From Rhodanobacteraceae bacterium (GTDB taxonomy: Bacteria; Pseudomonadota; Gammaproteobacteria; Xanthomonadales; Rhodanobacteraceae), in the NCBI GenBank assembly GCA_030123585.1, contig CP126120.1, positions 558,001 to 622,000 on the forward strand: 64,000 nucleotides of DNA, read 5' to 3'. The position numbers and the translations under genes are program-made. Every line of letters begins with the position of its first letter. Positions within the stretch are counted from its first letter, which is position 1. The notes beneath the pieces were generated by a model. The model did not search any database, had not been told where the DNA came from, and was given only the letters and a program-made list of their open reading frames with translations. Of the stretch, positions 13,765 through 24,073 are shown one piece after another.

Positions 13765-14322
13765 ATGGGCGGTTGCAGCGACGACAACCTGATCTGGATC
13801 GACCTCGAAATGACGGGGCTCGATCCCGACACCGACTCGATCATCGAAATCGCCACTGTGGTGACCGACCGCGACCTCAACGTGTTGGCGGAGGGCCCCG
13901 GCTTCGCGATCCGCCACGAGGAAGCGCGCCTGCTGGCGATGGACGACTGGAACCGCCACCAGCACGGCAAGTCGGGCTTGTGGCAACGCGTGCTGGAGTC
14001 CGGCACCGACCACGCGCGCGCCGAGGCCGAGACGCTGGCGTTCCTGCAACGGTGGGTGCCGGCCGGCAAGTCGCCGATCTGCGGCAATTCGATTTGCCAG
14101 GACCGGAGGTTCCTGCATCGGCAGATGCCCGCGCTGGAACGCCACTTCCACTACCGCAACCTCGACGTGTCCACGCTGAAGGAACTGGCACGCCGCTGGG
14201 CGCCAACGATCGCGAAGGGCTTCAACAAGGATTCCGCGCACACCGCACTGTCCGACATCCACGACTCCATCGCGGAATTGCGCTACTACCGCGCGCACAT
14301 GGGCGAGTTGGGCGGACTGTAG
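13765..14322 (+). CDS. orn: Oligoribonuclease
   Basis: 185 residues of the DEDDh exoribonuclease that clears 2- to 5-mer RNAs, including pGpG from cyclic-di-GMP turnover. Motif I is [20 protein letters not shown]; further motifs are [20 protein letters not shown] and the DEDDh His in [23 protein letters not shown] 13765 is chosen because AGGAGA lies 5 bp upstream and the protein then starts as the family does. A much longer open frame extends upstream through sbcB on the opposite strand but is noncoding shadow. Confidence 0.96.
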   Translation: MGGCSDDNLIWIDLEMTGLDPDTDSIIEIATVVTDRDLNVLAEGPGFAIRHEEARLLAMDDWNRHQHGKSGLWQRVLESGTDHARAEAETLAFLQRWVPAGKSPICGNSICQDRRFLHRQMPALERHFHYRNLDVSTLKELARRWAPTIAKGFNKDSAHTALSDIHDSIAELRYYRAHMGELGGL

Positions 14323-14400
14323 GAAGCGGCGACAGCCGTGGCACACGTCCCCGGGCACAGCCATCCGTGGCCCGGAGCTCCGTGGCCTTCCGGCCCTCCT

Positions 14401-14490
14401 ACAACAGCTTCCGCAGGAGCGGCCCATGGCCGCGACCATCGCGCGCATGGCGCGCTCCTACACAAGCTTTCTGTAGGAGCGGCGGCAGCT
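14401..14490. repeat. REP-like TGTAGGAGCGGC repeats
   Basis: Two related units lie in the orn/TPR gap: CAGGAGCGGCCCATGGCCGCGAC and TGTAGGAGCGGCGGCAGCTGCGAC in part. Between them GCTCCTACA (14454-14462) and TGTAGGAGC (14472-14480) form a perfect 9-bp stem with a 9-nt loop. A GTAGGAAGCGGC remnant also follows the orn stop. This resembles the TGTAGGAGCGGC REP families common in Pseudomonas and Xanthomonadales. The rest of 14323-14572 shows no gene. Confidence 0.7.
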
Positions 14491-14572
14491 GCGACCGCTT
14501 GCGCCGCGAGTCGCGAAGCCCGAAACTCCGCAGCGGAGACCGGCCTGTCGCCGGTGGGGGTTGGGGCACCTG

Positions 14573-16402
14573 ATGGCCGACGCCACCGAACCGACGAGCA
14601 AGCACGGTTTCCTCGCCGAGCTTTCGCGGCGCCATGTGTGGCGCGCGGCGGTGCTGTACGCCGGCGCGGCGTGGGCGCTCGCGCAGGGCATCGCGCAACT
14701 CGGGCCGCTGTTCAATGCGCCGAACTGGGCGATGCGCGGGTTCGTGATCGCCTGCATCATCGGCTTTCCGTTCTGGGTCGCGTTTGCATGGTTCTACGCG
14801 TGGACGCCCGAAGGCTTCAAGCGCGAAGAGGAAGTCGAACGCACGCCGTCGCTCAGCCGCGCCACCAGCCGCAAGCTGGACCTTGGCATCATCGGCGTGC
14901 TGATCGTCGCGGTGGTGCTGCTGGCTTCCGGTTACTTCGTGCACCGCAGCGCACCGGCCGGGACCGAGGCGGCGACATTCAACCCGCCCGCCGACACCCT
15001 GGTGGTGCTGCCGTTCGCCAACGAAAGCGGCGATCCCAAGCAGCAATACTTCAGCGACGGCATCACCGAGGAACTCACCAACGCGCTCGGCCAGAACGCC
15101 GCGCTCACGGTGATCGCGTGGGATACGGCCTCGCACTACCGCAACAGCAGCGAAGGCCCGCAAGCGATCGGCAAGGCGCTGAACGTCGCCAACCTCCTGC
15201 ACGGCAGCATCCAGCGCGAAGGCGAGCAGGTGCGGGTGGTGGTGGAACTGGTAAATACGCGTACCGGCGCGCAAATCTGGTCGAATCACTACGACGACAA
15301 GCTGGCCAACGTGTTCCAGGTGCAGGACAAGATTTCCGCGTCCATCGCCGCTGCGTTGCAGGTGAAGTTCGCGAGCCTCGGCGGAGCGCCCACGGTGAAC
15401 CCGCAGGCGCACGACCTGGTACTGCAGGCGCGCGCGCTGGCGGACAAAGCCCGCACCGCCGCGCCCTTCGATCAGGCCATGAAGCTGTACGAGCAGGCCA
15501 TCGCGCTCGACCCCGGTTACGCCGACGCCCACAGTGGGCTGGCGCGCGCGTGGTTCGACCTGACCCAGTTTTCCACGCTGCCGCTGAAGGACGCCCTGCC
15601 CAGGGTGCGCGAGGAAGCAAACCATGCGCTGGCGCTGGACCCGCGCAACGTGGACGCACTGGTGCAGCTCGGTAATGCCGATTCGTCGGACGGCCACATG
15701 GACCAAGCCAAGGCCTACTACGAGCGCGCGCTGGCGCTCGATCCCAGCAATGCCGATGCGCACCTCGATTACGGCACCGTACTGCCGATGCAACCGGGGC
15801 TGGCGCAATTTCTGGAAGCCGTGCAACTCGATCCCGACGACGCTACCGCGCAGAACAACCTCGCGACAGCGGAACTGGACCTTGGCGAGTACGCGCAGGC
15901 GCTGGCGCCCATGCAGGCGCTGATGCGGCTGGACCCGACCAGCGCAGACAGCGCGATGAATCTGGCGCTGGTTTATTCGCTGTTGCAGCGCGGCGCCGAC
16001 GCGGTAAAAGCCTTCGACTTGGCGCAGCCCAAGACCGAACTCGCCAAGGCGCTGGTTGCCGCCGGCCGGCTGACCTATCAATCCCTGCTCGATCCGAAGT
16101 TGCACGCGCAAGCCTTGTCGGCGGTGGACGCGCTGCGTCGCCGCACCGACCTCGATCCTTATTCGATGACCGACGTGATCCAGCTCGAATTGGCGTTGGG
16201 CCAGAACCCCGCTGCGCTGCAACAGTTGCCGAAATACTGTGCCGCGACGCCGGTCGGCTGTAGCGACATCAGCGTCAATCCGATGTACCTGCCGCTGCGC
16301 GGCGACCCGCGCTTCCAGGCGCTGGTGAAACAGTACGACACCGTCTCCAAACCGTCGGCTTCCGCTTCTGCTGCGGCTGCTTCCGCCACGACGCTGCCGT
16401 AG
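14573..16402 (+). CDS. Membrane-anchored TolB-like/FlgO-domain TPR protein
   Basis: 609 residues. Two or three membrane helices lie at about 23-43, 52-74 and 100-119. A TolB/FlgO-like nucleoside-cyclase-associated domain follows at about 135-260 (DTLVVLPFANESGDPKQQYF, SDGITEELTNAL, then ANLLHGSIQREG and GAQIWSNHYDD). TPR repeats fill about 275-560 (MKLYEQAIALDPGYADAHSG, YYERALALDPSNADAHLDYG). The C-terminus is Ala/Ser-rich. Such proteins are abundant in Xanthomonadales, often with an N-terminal winged helix or cyclase domain that is absent here. The role is unknown; a scaffold or sensor in the inner membrane is likely. Confidence 0.82.
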   Translation: MADATEPTSKHGFLAELSRRHVWRAAVLYAGAAWALAQGIAQLGPLFNAPNWAMRGFVIACIIGFPFWVAFAWFYAWTPEGFKREEEVERTPSLSRATSRKLDLGIIGVLIVAVVLLASGYFVHRSAPAGTEAATFNPPADTLVVLPFANESGDPKQQYFSDGITEELTNALGQNAALTVIAWDTASHYRNSSEGPQAIGKALNVANLLHGSIQREGEQVRVVVELVNTRTGAQIWSNHYDDKLANVFQVQDKISASIAAALQVKFASLGGAPTVNPQAHDLVLQARALADKARTAAPFDQAMKLYEQAIALDPGYADAHSGLARAWFDLTQFSTLPLKDALPRVREEANHALALDPRNVDALVQLGNADSSDGHMDQAKAYYERALALDPSNADAHLDYGTVLPMQPGLAQFLEAVQLDPDDATAQNNLATAELDLGEYAQALAPMQALMRLDPTSADSAMNLALVYSLLQRGADAVKAFDLAQPKTELAKALVAAGRLTYQSLLDPKLHAQALSAVDALRRRTDLDPYSMTDVIQLELALGQNPAALQQLPKYCAATPVGCSDISVNPMYLPLRGDPRFQALVKQYDTVSKPSASASAAAASATTLP

Positions 16403-16416
16403 CGCTTGTGCTTTGT

Positions 16417-16437
16417 CCTTCTCCCTTCGGGAGAAGG
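16417..16437. terminator. Hairpin after the TPR gene
   Basis: CCTTCTCCC-TTC-GGGAGAAGG is a perfect 9-bp stem 15 bp after the TPR gene stop codon. It belongs to the same repeat type as the hairpin at 16532-16554, and the two are near inverted copies at the ends of the 154-bp convergent gap. It probably acts as a terminator or 3' stabiliser. It has no T run. Confidence 0.5.
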
Positions 16438-16531
16438 TGGCCCGAAGGGCCGGATGGGGGCTCGGCCCCACGCGATTGGTGGGGATCGAGCGAGATGCAT
16501 CGCCGTCGCATTTCCGTACCCTCATCCCCGG

Positions 16532-16554
16532 CCCTTCTCCCGGAGGGAGAAGGG
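16532..16554. terminator. Hairpin after pgl
   Basis: CCCTTCTCCC-GGA-GGGAGAAGGG is a perfect 10-bp stem ending 2 bp from the pgl stop codon on the minus-strand transcript. The internal text between the two hairpins (CCGAAGGGCCGGATGGGGG and its partner ACCCTCATCCCCGG) is the usual flank of this repeat family in Xanthomonadales. Confidence 0.5.
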
Positions 16555-16556
16555 AG

Positions 16557-17267
16557 TCAAGCTGCCGCGGTATCCAGCAGGACGTCAACACCAGCTTCGG
16601 GCGCGATCGACGCAGCTGGAATCGTATCGCCGCGCTTCCACGCCGCAACCGCATCGCGCTTGCCGGCGCCTTCGACCAGGAACAAGACCTGATGCGCGTT
16701 CGACAGTCGCTGCGCGCCCAACGACACGCGCTCGGGCGGCGGTTTGGGCGCGCCGGACACCGCGAGCACATCCGGCGAATCGGTGTGTGCGCCCCAGTCG
16801 TGGCCGGGAAACAGGCTGGCGGTATGGCCGTCTTCGCCGAGGCCCAGCAACACGAGATCGAACGTATCGACGGCGCGCAGCTCGCGTGCATACAGCACCG
16901 CGGCATCACGTGCGCCGTGCTCGGCGGGAATCGCGTGTACGTTGGCGACCGGGATCGCGACGTGGTCGAGCCATTCATCGCGCGCCATCTTGCTGTTGCG
17001 CTCGGGATCGTTGGGTGGTGCGCAGCGTTCATCGCCGTACCAGATGTGCCAGCGCGTCCAGTCGGTGTCCGCGTGGCGCAGCGCGCGATACAGCTTGCGC
17101 GGCGTGTTGCCGCCGGCCAGCACGATGTCGAACGCGCCGTGTTGGGCGATGGCCTTGTGGGCCGCGGCCAGCACGCGCGCGAGCGCATGGGCGAGCAGCG
17201 AAGCGTCGTCGGGAAACACGTGCCAGCGCACGCTTTGCGCGGGCAGGGCGGCGGGTACGCGGATCAT
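16557..17267 (-). CDS. pgl: 6-phosphogluconolactonase
   Basis: 236 residues, the DevB/Pgl type that hydrolyses 6-phosphogluconolactone in the oxidative pentose phosphate pathway. The family signatures are VLAGGNTPRKLYRAL near the N-terminus, WHIWYGDERCAPPNDPERNS with catalytic acidic residues, and LVLLGLGEDGHTASLFPG in the centre. It overlaps the end of gnd by 4 bp (ATGA), so the two are translationally coupled, and its partner zwf lies 7 kb away on the other strand. Confidence 0.95.
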   Translation of the reverse strand: MIRVPAALPAQSVRWHVFPDDASLLAHALARVLAAAHKAIAQHGAFDIVLAGGNTPRKLYRALRHADTDWTRWHIWYGDERCAPPNDPERNSKMARDEWLDHVAIPVANVHAIPAEHGARDAAVLYARELRAVDTFDLVLLGLGEDGHTASLFPGHDWGAHTDSPDVLAVSGAPKPPPERVSLGAQRLSNAHQVLFLVEGAGKRDAVAAWKRGDTIPAASIAPEAGVDVLLDTAAA

Positions 17268-18169
17268 TCCTTCTTCATCGCGTGGCCGCCGAATTCGTTG
17301 CGCATCGCCGACAGCAGCTTGTCGGCGAACGAATCGGTATCGCGCGAACGGAGGCGTTCGATCAGCGATGCGGTGATGACCGGCGCGGGCACGTCGAGGT
17401 CGATGGCCTCATCGACCGTCCAGCGGCCCTCGCCGGAATCGACCACGTAGGGCGCGATGTCCTTCAGCCCCGGATCCTTCTTCAACGCATCGGCGGTGAG
17501 GTCGAGCAACCACGAACGCACCACCGAACCGTAGCGCCAGATCTGCGCGATCTGTTCGAGGTCGAGGTTGAACTCGGTCTTGTGCTTGAAGATCGAGAAG
17601 CCTTCGGCATACGCCTGCATCATGCCGTACTCGATGCCGTTGTGGACCATCTTCACGAAGTGGCCCGAACCGACCGGACCGACGCGGCCCCAGCCCTTGG
17701 TCTTGCCGGGCGCCAGCGCCTCGAAGATCGACGTCAGGCGACTGACGACTTGTGCGTCGCCGCCGACCATCATGCTGTAGCCTTCCTTCAGGCCCCACAC
17801 GCCGCCGCTGGTGCCGCAATCGACGAAGTCGATGCCCTTGCCCGCCAGCAAGGCCGCATGGCGCTGGTCGTCCTTGTAGTTGGAATTGCCGCCGTCGATC
17901 ACGACGTCGCCCCTGGCGAGCTTGCCGTTCAAGGCGACGACGGTGTCGTCGACGATCTTGCCCGCCGGCACCATCACCCACACCGCGCGTGGCGGGTGCA
18001 GCGCCGCGACCAGCTTGTCCAGCGAATCGACCGGCTTGCCGCCGGCGTCGGTCAGCGCCTCGCGCGCCTTGTCGCTGGGATCGAAGCCGACCACGTCGTG
18101 GCCTGCCTGCATCAGGCGCTGGGCCATGAAGTTGCCCATCTTGCCGAGGCCGATCATTCCGATTTGCAT
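17264..18169 (-). CDS. gnd: 6-phosphogluconate dehydrogenase, decarboxylating (short form)
   Basis: 301 residues, the short 6PGDH type (E. coli Gnd is 468). The Rossmann motif is MIGLGKMGNFMAQRL. The second strand ends in GFDPSDKAREA, with an Asp where NADP-dependent enzymes have Asn-Arg, which predicts NAD+ preference. The substrate site includes DGGNSNYKDD, GTSGGVWGLKEGYSMMVGG and the catalytic Lys/Asn in HFVKMVHNGIEYGMMQAYAE. AGGAGA precedes ATG 18169. The frame runs on far upstream on the same strand, but that part does not match the family. It is first in the gnd-pgl pair. Confidence 0.94.
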   Translation of the reverse strand: MQIGMIGLGKMGNFMAQRLMQAGHDVVGFDPSDKAREALTDAGGKPVDSLDKLVAALHPPRAVWVMVPAGKIVDDTVVALNGKLARGDVVIDGGNSNYKDDQRHAALLAGKGIDFVDCGTSGGVWGLKEGYSMMVGGDAQVVSRLTSIFEALAPGKTKGWGRVGPVGSGHFVKMVHNGIEYGMMQAYAEGFSIFKHKTEFNLDLEQIAQIWRYGSVVRSWLLDLTADALKKDPGLKDIAPYVVDSGEGRWTVDEAIDLDVPAPVITASLIERLRSRDTDSFADKLLSAMRNEFGGHAMKKE

Positions 18170-18290
18170 GGCGTTCTCCTTGGAAAGCGCGTGCGCGGCA
18201 ACGTGCACGGCGAAACCGCGATGGTAGCGCCGGGCGGCAGTGCATGCAGGTTTTTCTGCGATACTCGCGGCGTCGATGAAGGAACCGCCG

Positions 18291-20135
18291 ATGGCCGACG
18301 AAGCATCCACGACCCTGCCGCGCCAGGAGCGCGCCTTCATCGTGCTGGTCTCGCTGCTGCAGGGATTGCTGCTGTACCTGGCGTGGATCGGGCACGAACG
18401 CCTGTGGTGGTGGTTGTCGCCGTATGCGCCGCAGGTGTACTGGTACACGCTGGTGCTCGCGATCCCTACGACGATGAGCTTGTCGGTGCGATCGCTCGGC
18501 GACCCGCGCTTCTGGCAGCACGCCCTGGGCGTCGCAATCGTGTATGCATTGCTTGCAAGCTGGGCGGCCTGGAGCGTCACCAGCGCGCCCGGCATCGACA
18601 TCGCGTCGGTGCTGGCGCCGTTCGCGATCACGGCCGGCGGCGCGCTGTTCGTCTCGTGGCCGTTCCTGCAATGTCGTCAGGAAAATGGCCGCTGGCGTGC
18701 AGCGTATCCCGAGCTGTTCGACCACGCCTGGCAAAACGGACTGACCCTGGTCGTCGCGGTGCTGTTCACCGGCGTGTGCTGGATCGTTCTGACTTTGTGG
18801 GCGCAATTGTTCGCGCTGGTGCATATCCATTTTTTCAAGGATCTGTTCTTCGACGACAAGCCGTTCGCGTACCTCGCCACCGGATTGTTCGCGGGGCTCG
18901 GCATTTTGATCGGACGCACGCAGCAGCACCCGTTGCGGGTGGCGCGGCAGATACTGTTCGCGGTGTGCCGCGGCCTGCTGCCGCTGCTGGCGCTGATCGC
19001 GCTGATGTTCCTCGTGAGCCTGCCGTTCACCGGGCTCGCGCCGCTGTGGGCGACGCGCTCGGCGGCCCGCCTGTTGCTGGGCTTGTTGCTGCTGCTGGTG
19101 GTGTTCGTGAACGCGGTGTGGCAGGACGGCGTGGACGTGAAGCCGTATCCACGCCCGTTGCGCTGGCTGATCGACGCCGCGCTGATCCTGTCGCCCGTCT
19201 ATGCCGCGCTGACGTTGTACGCGCTGGCCCTGCGGATCGGCCAGTACGGCTGGACTGGCGAGCGGTTCTGGGCCGTGCTCACGGCGGTGGTGCTGGCCTG
19301 TCACGCATTGGGCTACATGGCGGCCGCGCTGCGCTGGAAGCATGACTGGCTTGCGTGGCTGCCGCGCGTGAACGTGGCGCTGGCGGGCGTGGTGATCGTG
19401 CTGGCGATCCTCGCCAATTCGCCCGCGCTCGATCCGCACCGGATCACGGTGGACAGCCAGATTGCGCGCCTGCACGCGGGCCGCGTCGCGCCAGGCAAGC
19501 TCGATGTCGTCGAGCTGCGTTTCGACAATGGGCGGCGTGGCTATGCGGCCGCGGTTGCGCTGCAAAAAGATCCGGCGATGCGCGCCGATCCGGCTGCGCT
19601 GGCGCAACTCGAACACACGGTTGCGCGGCAGACCAAGTACGAGTGGCTGACGGAAGATCAGCAAAACCGCCTGGCCGTCACCACGGTCGCGGCGTTGCAT
19701 GCGCAGATTGCCGTGGCACCCGGCGCACAGACGCCGGACGACGATTGGTACGAAGCACTGCTGGCCCGACGCATCGAGGGTAATGGCTGCGTGCTGCGCG
19801 GCGCCGACTGCGTGCTGCTGACGCCCGACCTGCGGGGCGACGGCCAGCATGAAAACCTGTTGTGCAACCTTCCCGAGAGAGGCTTCGTGACCTGCCTGAT
19901 GTCCGTCCGCAATTCACGTGGCACGTGGACATCCGCCGCGACCGTGACCCTGATCGATCGCGGCAGCGGACACGCGGTGGAGGATGCGCTGCGCGCCGGC
20001 AAGCTCGGGGTGAAGTGGCAGCGCTGGCCCGATGTGGAAGCCGGCGGCGTCCGCGCCTCGTTCGTTTCGACCTGCGACTGCGATCCGGCAGCGGCCGCGC
20101 CTGCCTCGACGCCGGCGCCGCCCGCGAGCCGTTGA
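18291..20135 (+). CDS. DUF4153 multi-pass membrane protein
   Basis: 614 residues. The first 390 contain about ten to twelve hydrophobic helices with the DUF4153 pattern, for example TLVVAVLFTGVCWIVLTLWA and the PFAYLATGLFAGLGILIGRT block. The remaining 220 are soluble and probably extracytoplasmic, ending in an Ala/Pro-rich tail. Family function is unknown. Start 18291 is chosen because AAGGA lies 7 bp upstream; ATG 18276 is in frame but lacks this. It is divergent from gnd across 121 bp and 164 bp ahead of the GH94 gene, so joint transcription is possible but not shown. Confidence 0.83.
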   Translation: MADEASTTLPRQERAFIVLVSLLQGLLLYLAWIGHERLWWWLSPYAPQVYWYTLVLAIPTTMSLSVRSLGDPRFWQHALGVAIVYALLASWAAWSVTSAPGIDIASVLAPFAITAGGALFVSWPFLQCRQENGRWRAAYPELFDHAWQNGLTLVVAVLFTGVCWIVLTLWAQLFALVHIHFFKDLFFDDKPFAYLATGLFAGLGILIGRTQQHPLRVARQILFAVCRGLLPLLALIALMFLVSLPFTGLAPLWATRSAARLLLGLLLLLVVFVNAVWQDGVDVKPYPRPLRWLIDAALILSPVYAALTLYALALRIGQYGWTGERFWAVLTAVVLACHALGYMAAALRWKHDWLAWLPRVNVALAGVVIVLAILANSPALDPHRITVDSQIARLHAGRVAPGKLDVVELRFDNGRRGYAAAVALQKDPAMRADPAALAQLEHTVARQTKYEWLTEDQQNRLAVTTVAALHAQIAVAPGAQTPDDDWYEALLARRIEGNGCVLRGADCVLLTPDLRGDGQHENLLCNLPERGFVTCLMSVRNSRGTWTSAATVTLIDRGSGHAVEDALRAGKLGVKWQRWPDVEAGGVRASFVSTCDCDPAAAAPASTPAPPASR

Positions 20136-20299
20136 CCCCACGCCATCTCGACACGCCGGGAAGGGCGAAGCGCCGCTTCCTGTGCCCGTTTGCCGGCGCC
20201 GTCAAGCTCATCGCCGCACGCTTTCACGAACGATTGAAGCGGGATGGCGCATACTCGCAATGTTGTGCACGCGCGCACCCACCACGGAAGTCTCCGCCG

Positions 20300-23200
20300 A
20301 TGCCCGATGACGCCGCTTTGCCCGCCGGCTCCGTCCACTTGCTGGGCCACGGCGAATACGCCGCATGGGTGGCGGATGACGGAGCCGGCTGCAGCCGCTG
20401 GAAGGGCCTGGCCGTCACGCGCTGGCGCGCGGGCCAACACGGCGGGCAGGGCGGATGCGTGTACGTGCGGGACTTGCGCGACGGCACGTTCTGGTCGGCC
20501 GCCGCCCGTCCTTGCGGCAGCACCGTCCGGGCATGGCGTGACGAGGCGATGGTCCGCTTCGCACGCCGCGACGGCGCGATCACGACCACGCTGGAAATCG
20601 CGGTCGATCCCGACGATGCCGTGGAAGTGCGCGGCGTGGGCCTGCGCAACGATGGGCCGGTCGAACGCACCCTCGAGCTGACTTCGTATGCCGAACTGGT
20701 GCTGGGTCCGGAGCAGGCCGACCGCGCGCATCCCGCGTATTCGAAGATGTTCGTGCAGACGGCGATCGAGGACGGCGTGCTGCTGGCGTGGCGGCGCAAG
20801 AAGGATCCGTCCGAACCCGACGTGTGGGCCGCGCACGCGCTGATCGTGGACGGGGACGAGGCCGGCGAACGCGAATGCGAGACCGACCGCGCGCGCTTCA
20901 TCGGGCGCGATGGTTCGCTGGCCGCGCCCGCGGCGATGCAGGCCGGGCACGCATTGTCCGGCACGCTCGGCACGGTGCTCGACCCGATTTTCAGTCTGCG
21001 CGGATGCGTCCGCGTGCAGGCCGGCGCCACCCGCCGCGCCGCGTTCGTCACCGCGGTCGCGGCCTCGCGCGAAGCGGTATTCGCGCTGATCCGGAAATAC
21101 CGGACGCCGGCCGCGTGCGCCGAAGTGTTCGTCCGTGCGCGTGCGAAGGCGCCGCGGACGCTGGCAAGCCTCGGCATCGGTGCCGACACGGCGCGCAGGT
21201 TCCAGCGATTGGCCGGTGCGCTGGCGGGCAGCGACAACACTTGGCGCGCGGATGACACAACCATAGCGAAAGGCGAAGGCGGCGCGCCGGTGCTGTGGAT
21301 CAAGGGCATTTCGGGCGACCTGCCGATCGTGCTGGCGCGGATCGATGCGATTGCGCAGGTCGAGCTGGCGAAGGAACTGGTGCGTGCGCAGCGGTACTGG
21401 CGTGCCCATCAATTGCCCGTGGACATCGTGCTGGTGAATGCCGGCAGCGGCGCGGCGGGCGATGCGCTGCAAATCGCGCTGGATGTCGCAGCCGCAGCTG
21501 CGGGCCAGACTGAAAAATCGCAAGGCGCGCTGTTCGTGCTGCGCGAGGATGAACTCGACGCGCGCTTGCGCAACGGCTTGTTCACCGCTGCATGCGTCGT
21601 GCTGGACGCCCGCGACGGCAGCCTTGCGGCGCAACTCGCGAAACGCGGGAATGACATCGCATCGTCCGGCATCGATTTCCCGACAACGAAGCCATCACGT
21701 GCACGCGGCGGCAAGCCTGCATCGATGCCCAAGCCGGCCGATCTGGATTTCTGGAACGGCCTTGGCGGGTTCACGAGGGATGGCCGCGAATACGTCACGC
21801 TCCTGCGCGACGGCGCGAGCACGCCGGCGCCGTGGTCGCACGTCGTGGCCAATCCGGATTTCGGTTTTCTCGTCACCGCGACCGGCGGCGGTTATTGCTG
21901 GGCCGTCAACAGCCAGCAGAACACGATCACGCCGTGGTCGAACGATGCGGTGTGCGATCCGCCCGGCGAGACTTTCCTGCTGCGCGACCGCGACGACGGC
22001 ATCGAATGGAGCGCCACCGCTTCGCCGCATCGCGCCGCGGGGGCGAGCTACGTGGCGCGTTTCGGACCCGGTTACGCACGCTTCGATGCCAACGTGCACG
22101 GCATCGAAACGGAATTGACGCAGTGCGTGGCGCCCGCCGATCCCGTGAAAGTGTCGCGGCTGCGCCTGCGCAACCGCAGCGGACGCACCCGCCGGATCGC
22201 GCTCGCGCAGGTGGTCGAGTGGATGCTGGGGTCGATCGGCAGCGATCCGCGCGCAACCACGCAGGTGGAATCCGATCCGGCGCGCGGCGCGGTGTTCGCA
22301 CGCAATGCGTGGCGCGAAGAATTTGCGCAGGCGACCGCATTCATCGCGTGTAGTGCAGAGAATGCGGCCATCGGCAGCGAAGCTGGCCCGCGCAGTGCAG
22401 CCGTTGCAACCGTCGAACTCGCGCCCGACGCGAGTGCGGAACTCGTGTTCCTGCTGGGCGAGGGCGCAGACCGTGCGGCCGCGCAGGCGCTGGTCGATCG
22501 TTATCGTCGCATGGATTTCGACGCGCTGCTGGCGGATGCGCGCAAGACCTGGGACGGTGTGCTGCAACCCTTGCAGGTGGAAACGCCGCATCGCTCCATC
22601 GACTTGTTGGTGAACCGTTGCCTGCCGTACCAGGTGCTGGCGTGCCGCGTGTGGGCGCGCACCGCGTTCTACCAGGCCAGCGGCGCCTACGGTTTCCGCG
22701 ACCAGTTGCAGGACGTCGGCGCGCTGTGCATCGCGCGGCCCGATCTCGCGCGCCAACACATCCTGTTGTCCGCCTCGCGCCAGTTCGAGGAAGGCGACGT
22801 GCAGCACTGGTGGCTGCCGCCGTCGGGCAAGGGCGTGCGCACGCGCATCGTCGATGACCGCTTGTGGCTGCCATACATCGCCGCGCATTACATCGAAACC
22901 ACCGGCGATGCGGCCATTCTCGACGTGCAGGCGCCGTTCGTGCACGGCGATGCCTTGCAGCCGGGACAAACCGATGCGTTCTTCGCGCCCGCAAAATCCG
23001 CGCAGGCCGCCAGCCTGTTCGAACACTGCGCGCGCGCGATCGATGCCAGCCTTGCGACCGGCGTGCACGGCCTGCCGCTGATGGGCACCGGCGACTGGAA
23101 CGACGGCATGAACCGCGTCGGCATCGGCGGCAAGGGCGAGAGCGTCTGGATGGGCTGGTTTCTCGCCAGGGTGATCGGTGACTTCGCGCCGTTCGCCGAG

Positions 23201-24073
23201 GATCGCCGCGATCCGCGTGCGGCACGCTGGCGCGACCATGTGCGTGCGCTGGAACTGGCGCTGGAAACCAAGGCCTGGGATGGCGACTGGTACCGGCGCG
23301 CGTTCTACGACGACGGCACGCCGCTCGGCACCTCCGCGGATGCCGAGTGCCGGATCGAATCGATGGCGCAGTCGTGGGCGGTGATCAGTGGCATCGGCGA
23401 TCCGGAACGCGCCGCGCGCGCGATGCGCGCGGTCAACGAACAACTGGTGCGCGGCAACGACGGCCTCGCGGCGTTGTTTACCCAGCCGTTCGACCAGACC
23501 CCGCACGATCCGGGCTACATCAAGGGTTATCCACCCGGCCTGCGCGAGAACGGCGGGCAGTACACGCATGGATCGGTGTGGTCGCTGATCGCGTTCGCGA
23601 TGCTGGGCGACGGCGACAAGGCCGGCGAGTTGCTGGAGATCTTCGATCCGATCCGCAAGTCGGATTCGCCTGAGAAGGTTGCGCGCTACAAGGTCGAGCC
23701 TTACGTCGAATGCGCGGACGTCTATTCGATCGCGCCGCACGTGGGCCGCGGCGGCTGGACCTGGTACTCGGGTTCGGCCGGCTGGCTGTATCGCGCGATC
23801 GTCGAGTGGGTGCTCGGCTTTCGCCTGCGCGGCGACCGGCTGCACCTGGAACCCTGCATCCCGCATGGCTGGAAGGGCTTCGCGTTGCGCTACCGGCGCG
23901 GCAACAGCACTTGGCGGATCGAGCTCGCCAACCCGGACCGGATCTGCCGCGGACTCGCAACCATCGAAGTGGATGGTGTAACGTTGCGCGATTCACGCGC
24001 CGGGATCGCGCTGATCGACGACGGCGCGGACCACCACGTTCGCGTGATCATGCACAAGGAGCCGAATCCATGA
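20300..24073 (+). CDS. GH94 glycoside phosphorylase (1,2-beta-oligoglucan phosphorylase / NdvB C-terminal-like)
   Basis: 1257 residues. Two GH94 supersandwich regions are seen, one near the N-terminus ([20 protein letters not shown]) and one from about residue 490 ([20 protein letters not shown]). A catalytic (alpha/alpha)6 barrel follows: [38 protein letters not shown], the [14 protein letters not shown] segment (928-941) that carries the general acid, and [20 protein letters not shown]. Cellobiose phosphorylases are near 800 residues; this length and the doubled sandwich fit sophoro-oligosaccharide phosphorylases and the C-terminal part of NdvB. There is no signal peptide, membrane helix or glycosyltransferase part. 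The reaction would be oligoglucan + phosphate to glucose-1-phosphate. The stop overlaps the zwf start. Confidence 0.85.
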   Translation: MPDDAALPAGSVHLLGHGEYAAWVADDGAGCSRWKGLAVTRWRAGQHGGQGGCVYVRDLRDGTFWSAAARPCGSTVRAWRDEAMVRFARRDGAITTTLEIAVDPDDAVEVRGVGLRNDGPVERTLELTSYAELVLGPEQADRAHPAYSKMFVQTAIEDGVLLAWRRKKDPSEPDVWAAHALIVDGDEAGERECETDRARFIGRDGSLAAPAAMQAGHALSGTLGTVLDPIFSLRGCVRVQAGATRRAAFVTAVAASREAVFALIRKYRTPAACAEVFVRARAKAPRTLASLGIGADTARRFQRLAGALAGSDNTWRADDTTIAKGEGGAPVLWIKGISGDLPIVLARIDAIAQVELAKELVRAQRYWRAHQLPVDIVLVNAGSGAAGDALQIALDVAAAAAGQTEKSQGALFVLREDELDARLRNGLFTAACVVLDARDGSLAAQLAKRGNDIASSGIDFPTTKPSRARGGKPASMPKPADLDFWNGLGGFTRDGREYVTLLRDGASTPAPWSHVVANPDFGFLVTATGGGYCWAVNSQQNTITPWSNDAVCDPPGETFLLRDRDDGIEWSATASPHRAAGASYVARFGPGYARFDANVHGIETELTQCVAPADPVKVSRLRLRNRSGRTRRIALAQVVEWMLGSIGSDPRATTQVESDPARGAVFARNAWREEFAQATAFIACSAENAAIGSEAGPRSAAVATVELAPDASAELVFLLGEGADRAAAQALVDRYRRMDFDALLADARKTWDGVLQPLQVETPHRSIDLLVNRCLPYQVLACRVWARTAFYQASGAYGFRDQLQDVGALCIARPDLARQHILLSASRQFEEGDVQHWWLPPSGKGVRTRIVDDRLWLPYIAAHYIETTGDAAILDVQAPFVHGDALQPGQTDAFFAPAKSAQAASLFEHCARAIDASLATGVHGLPLMGTGDWNDGMNRVGIGGKGESVWMGWFLARVIGDFAPFAEDRRDPRAARWRDHVRALELALETKAWDGDWYRRAFYDDGTPLGTSADAECRIESMAQSWAVISGIGDPERAARAMRAVNEQLVRGNDGLAALFTQPFDQTPHDPGYIKGYPPGLRENGGQYTHGSVWSLIAFAMLGDGDKAGELLEIFDPIRKSDSPEKVARYKVEPYVECADVYSIAPHVGRGGWTWYSGSAGWLYRAIVEWVLGFRLRGDRLHLEPCIPHGWKGFALRYRRGNSTWRIELANPDRICRGLATIEVDGVTLRDSRAGIALIDDGADHHVRVIMHKEPNP

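Noticed and set aside
12220..14322. 700-codon plus-strand frame ending in orn
   Set aside because: Only the last 185 codons are real (orn from 13765); the earlier part lies opposite sbcB and is noncoding.
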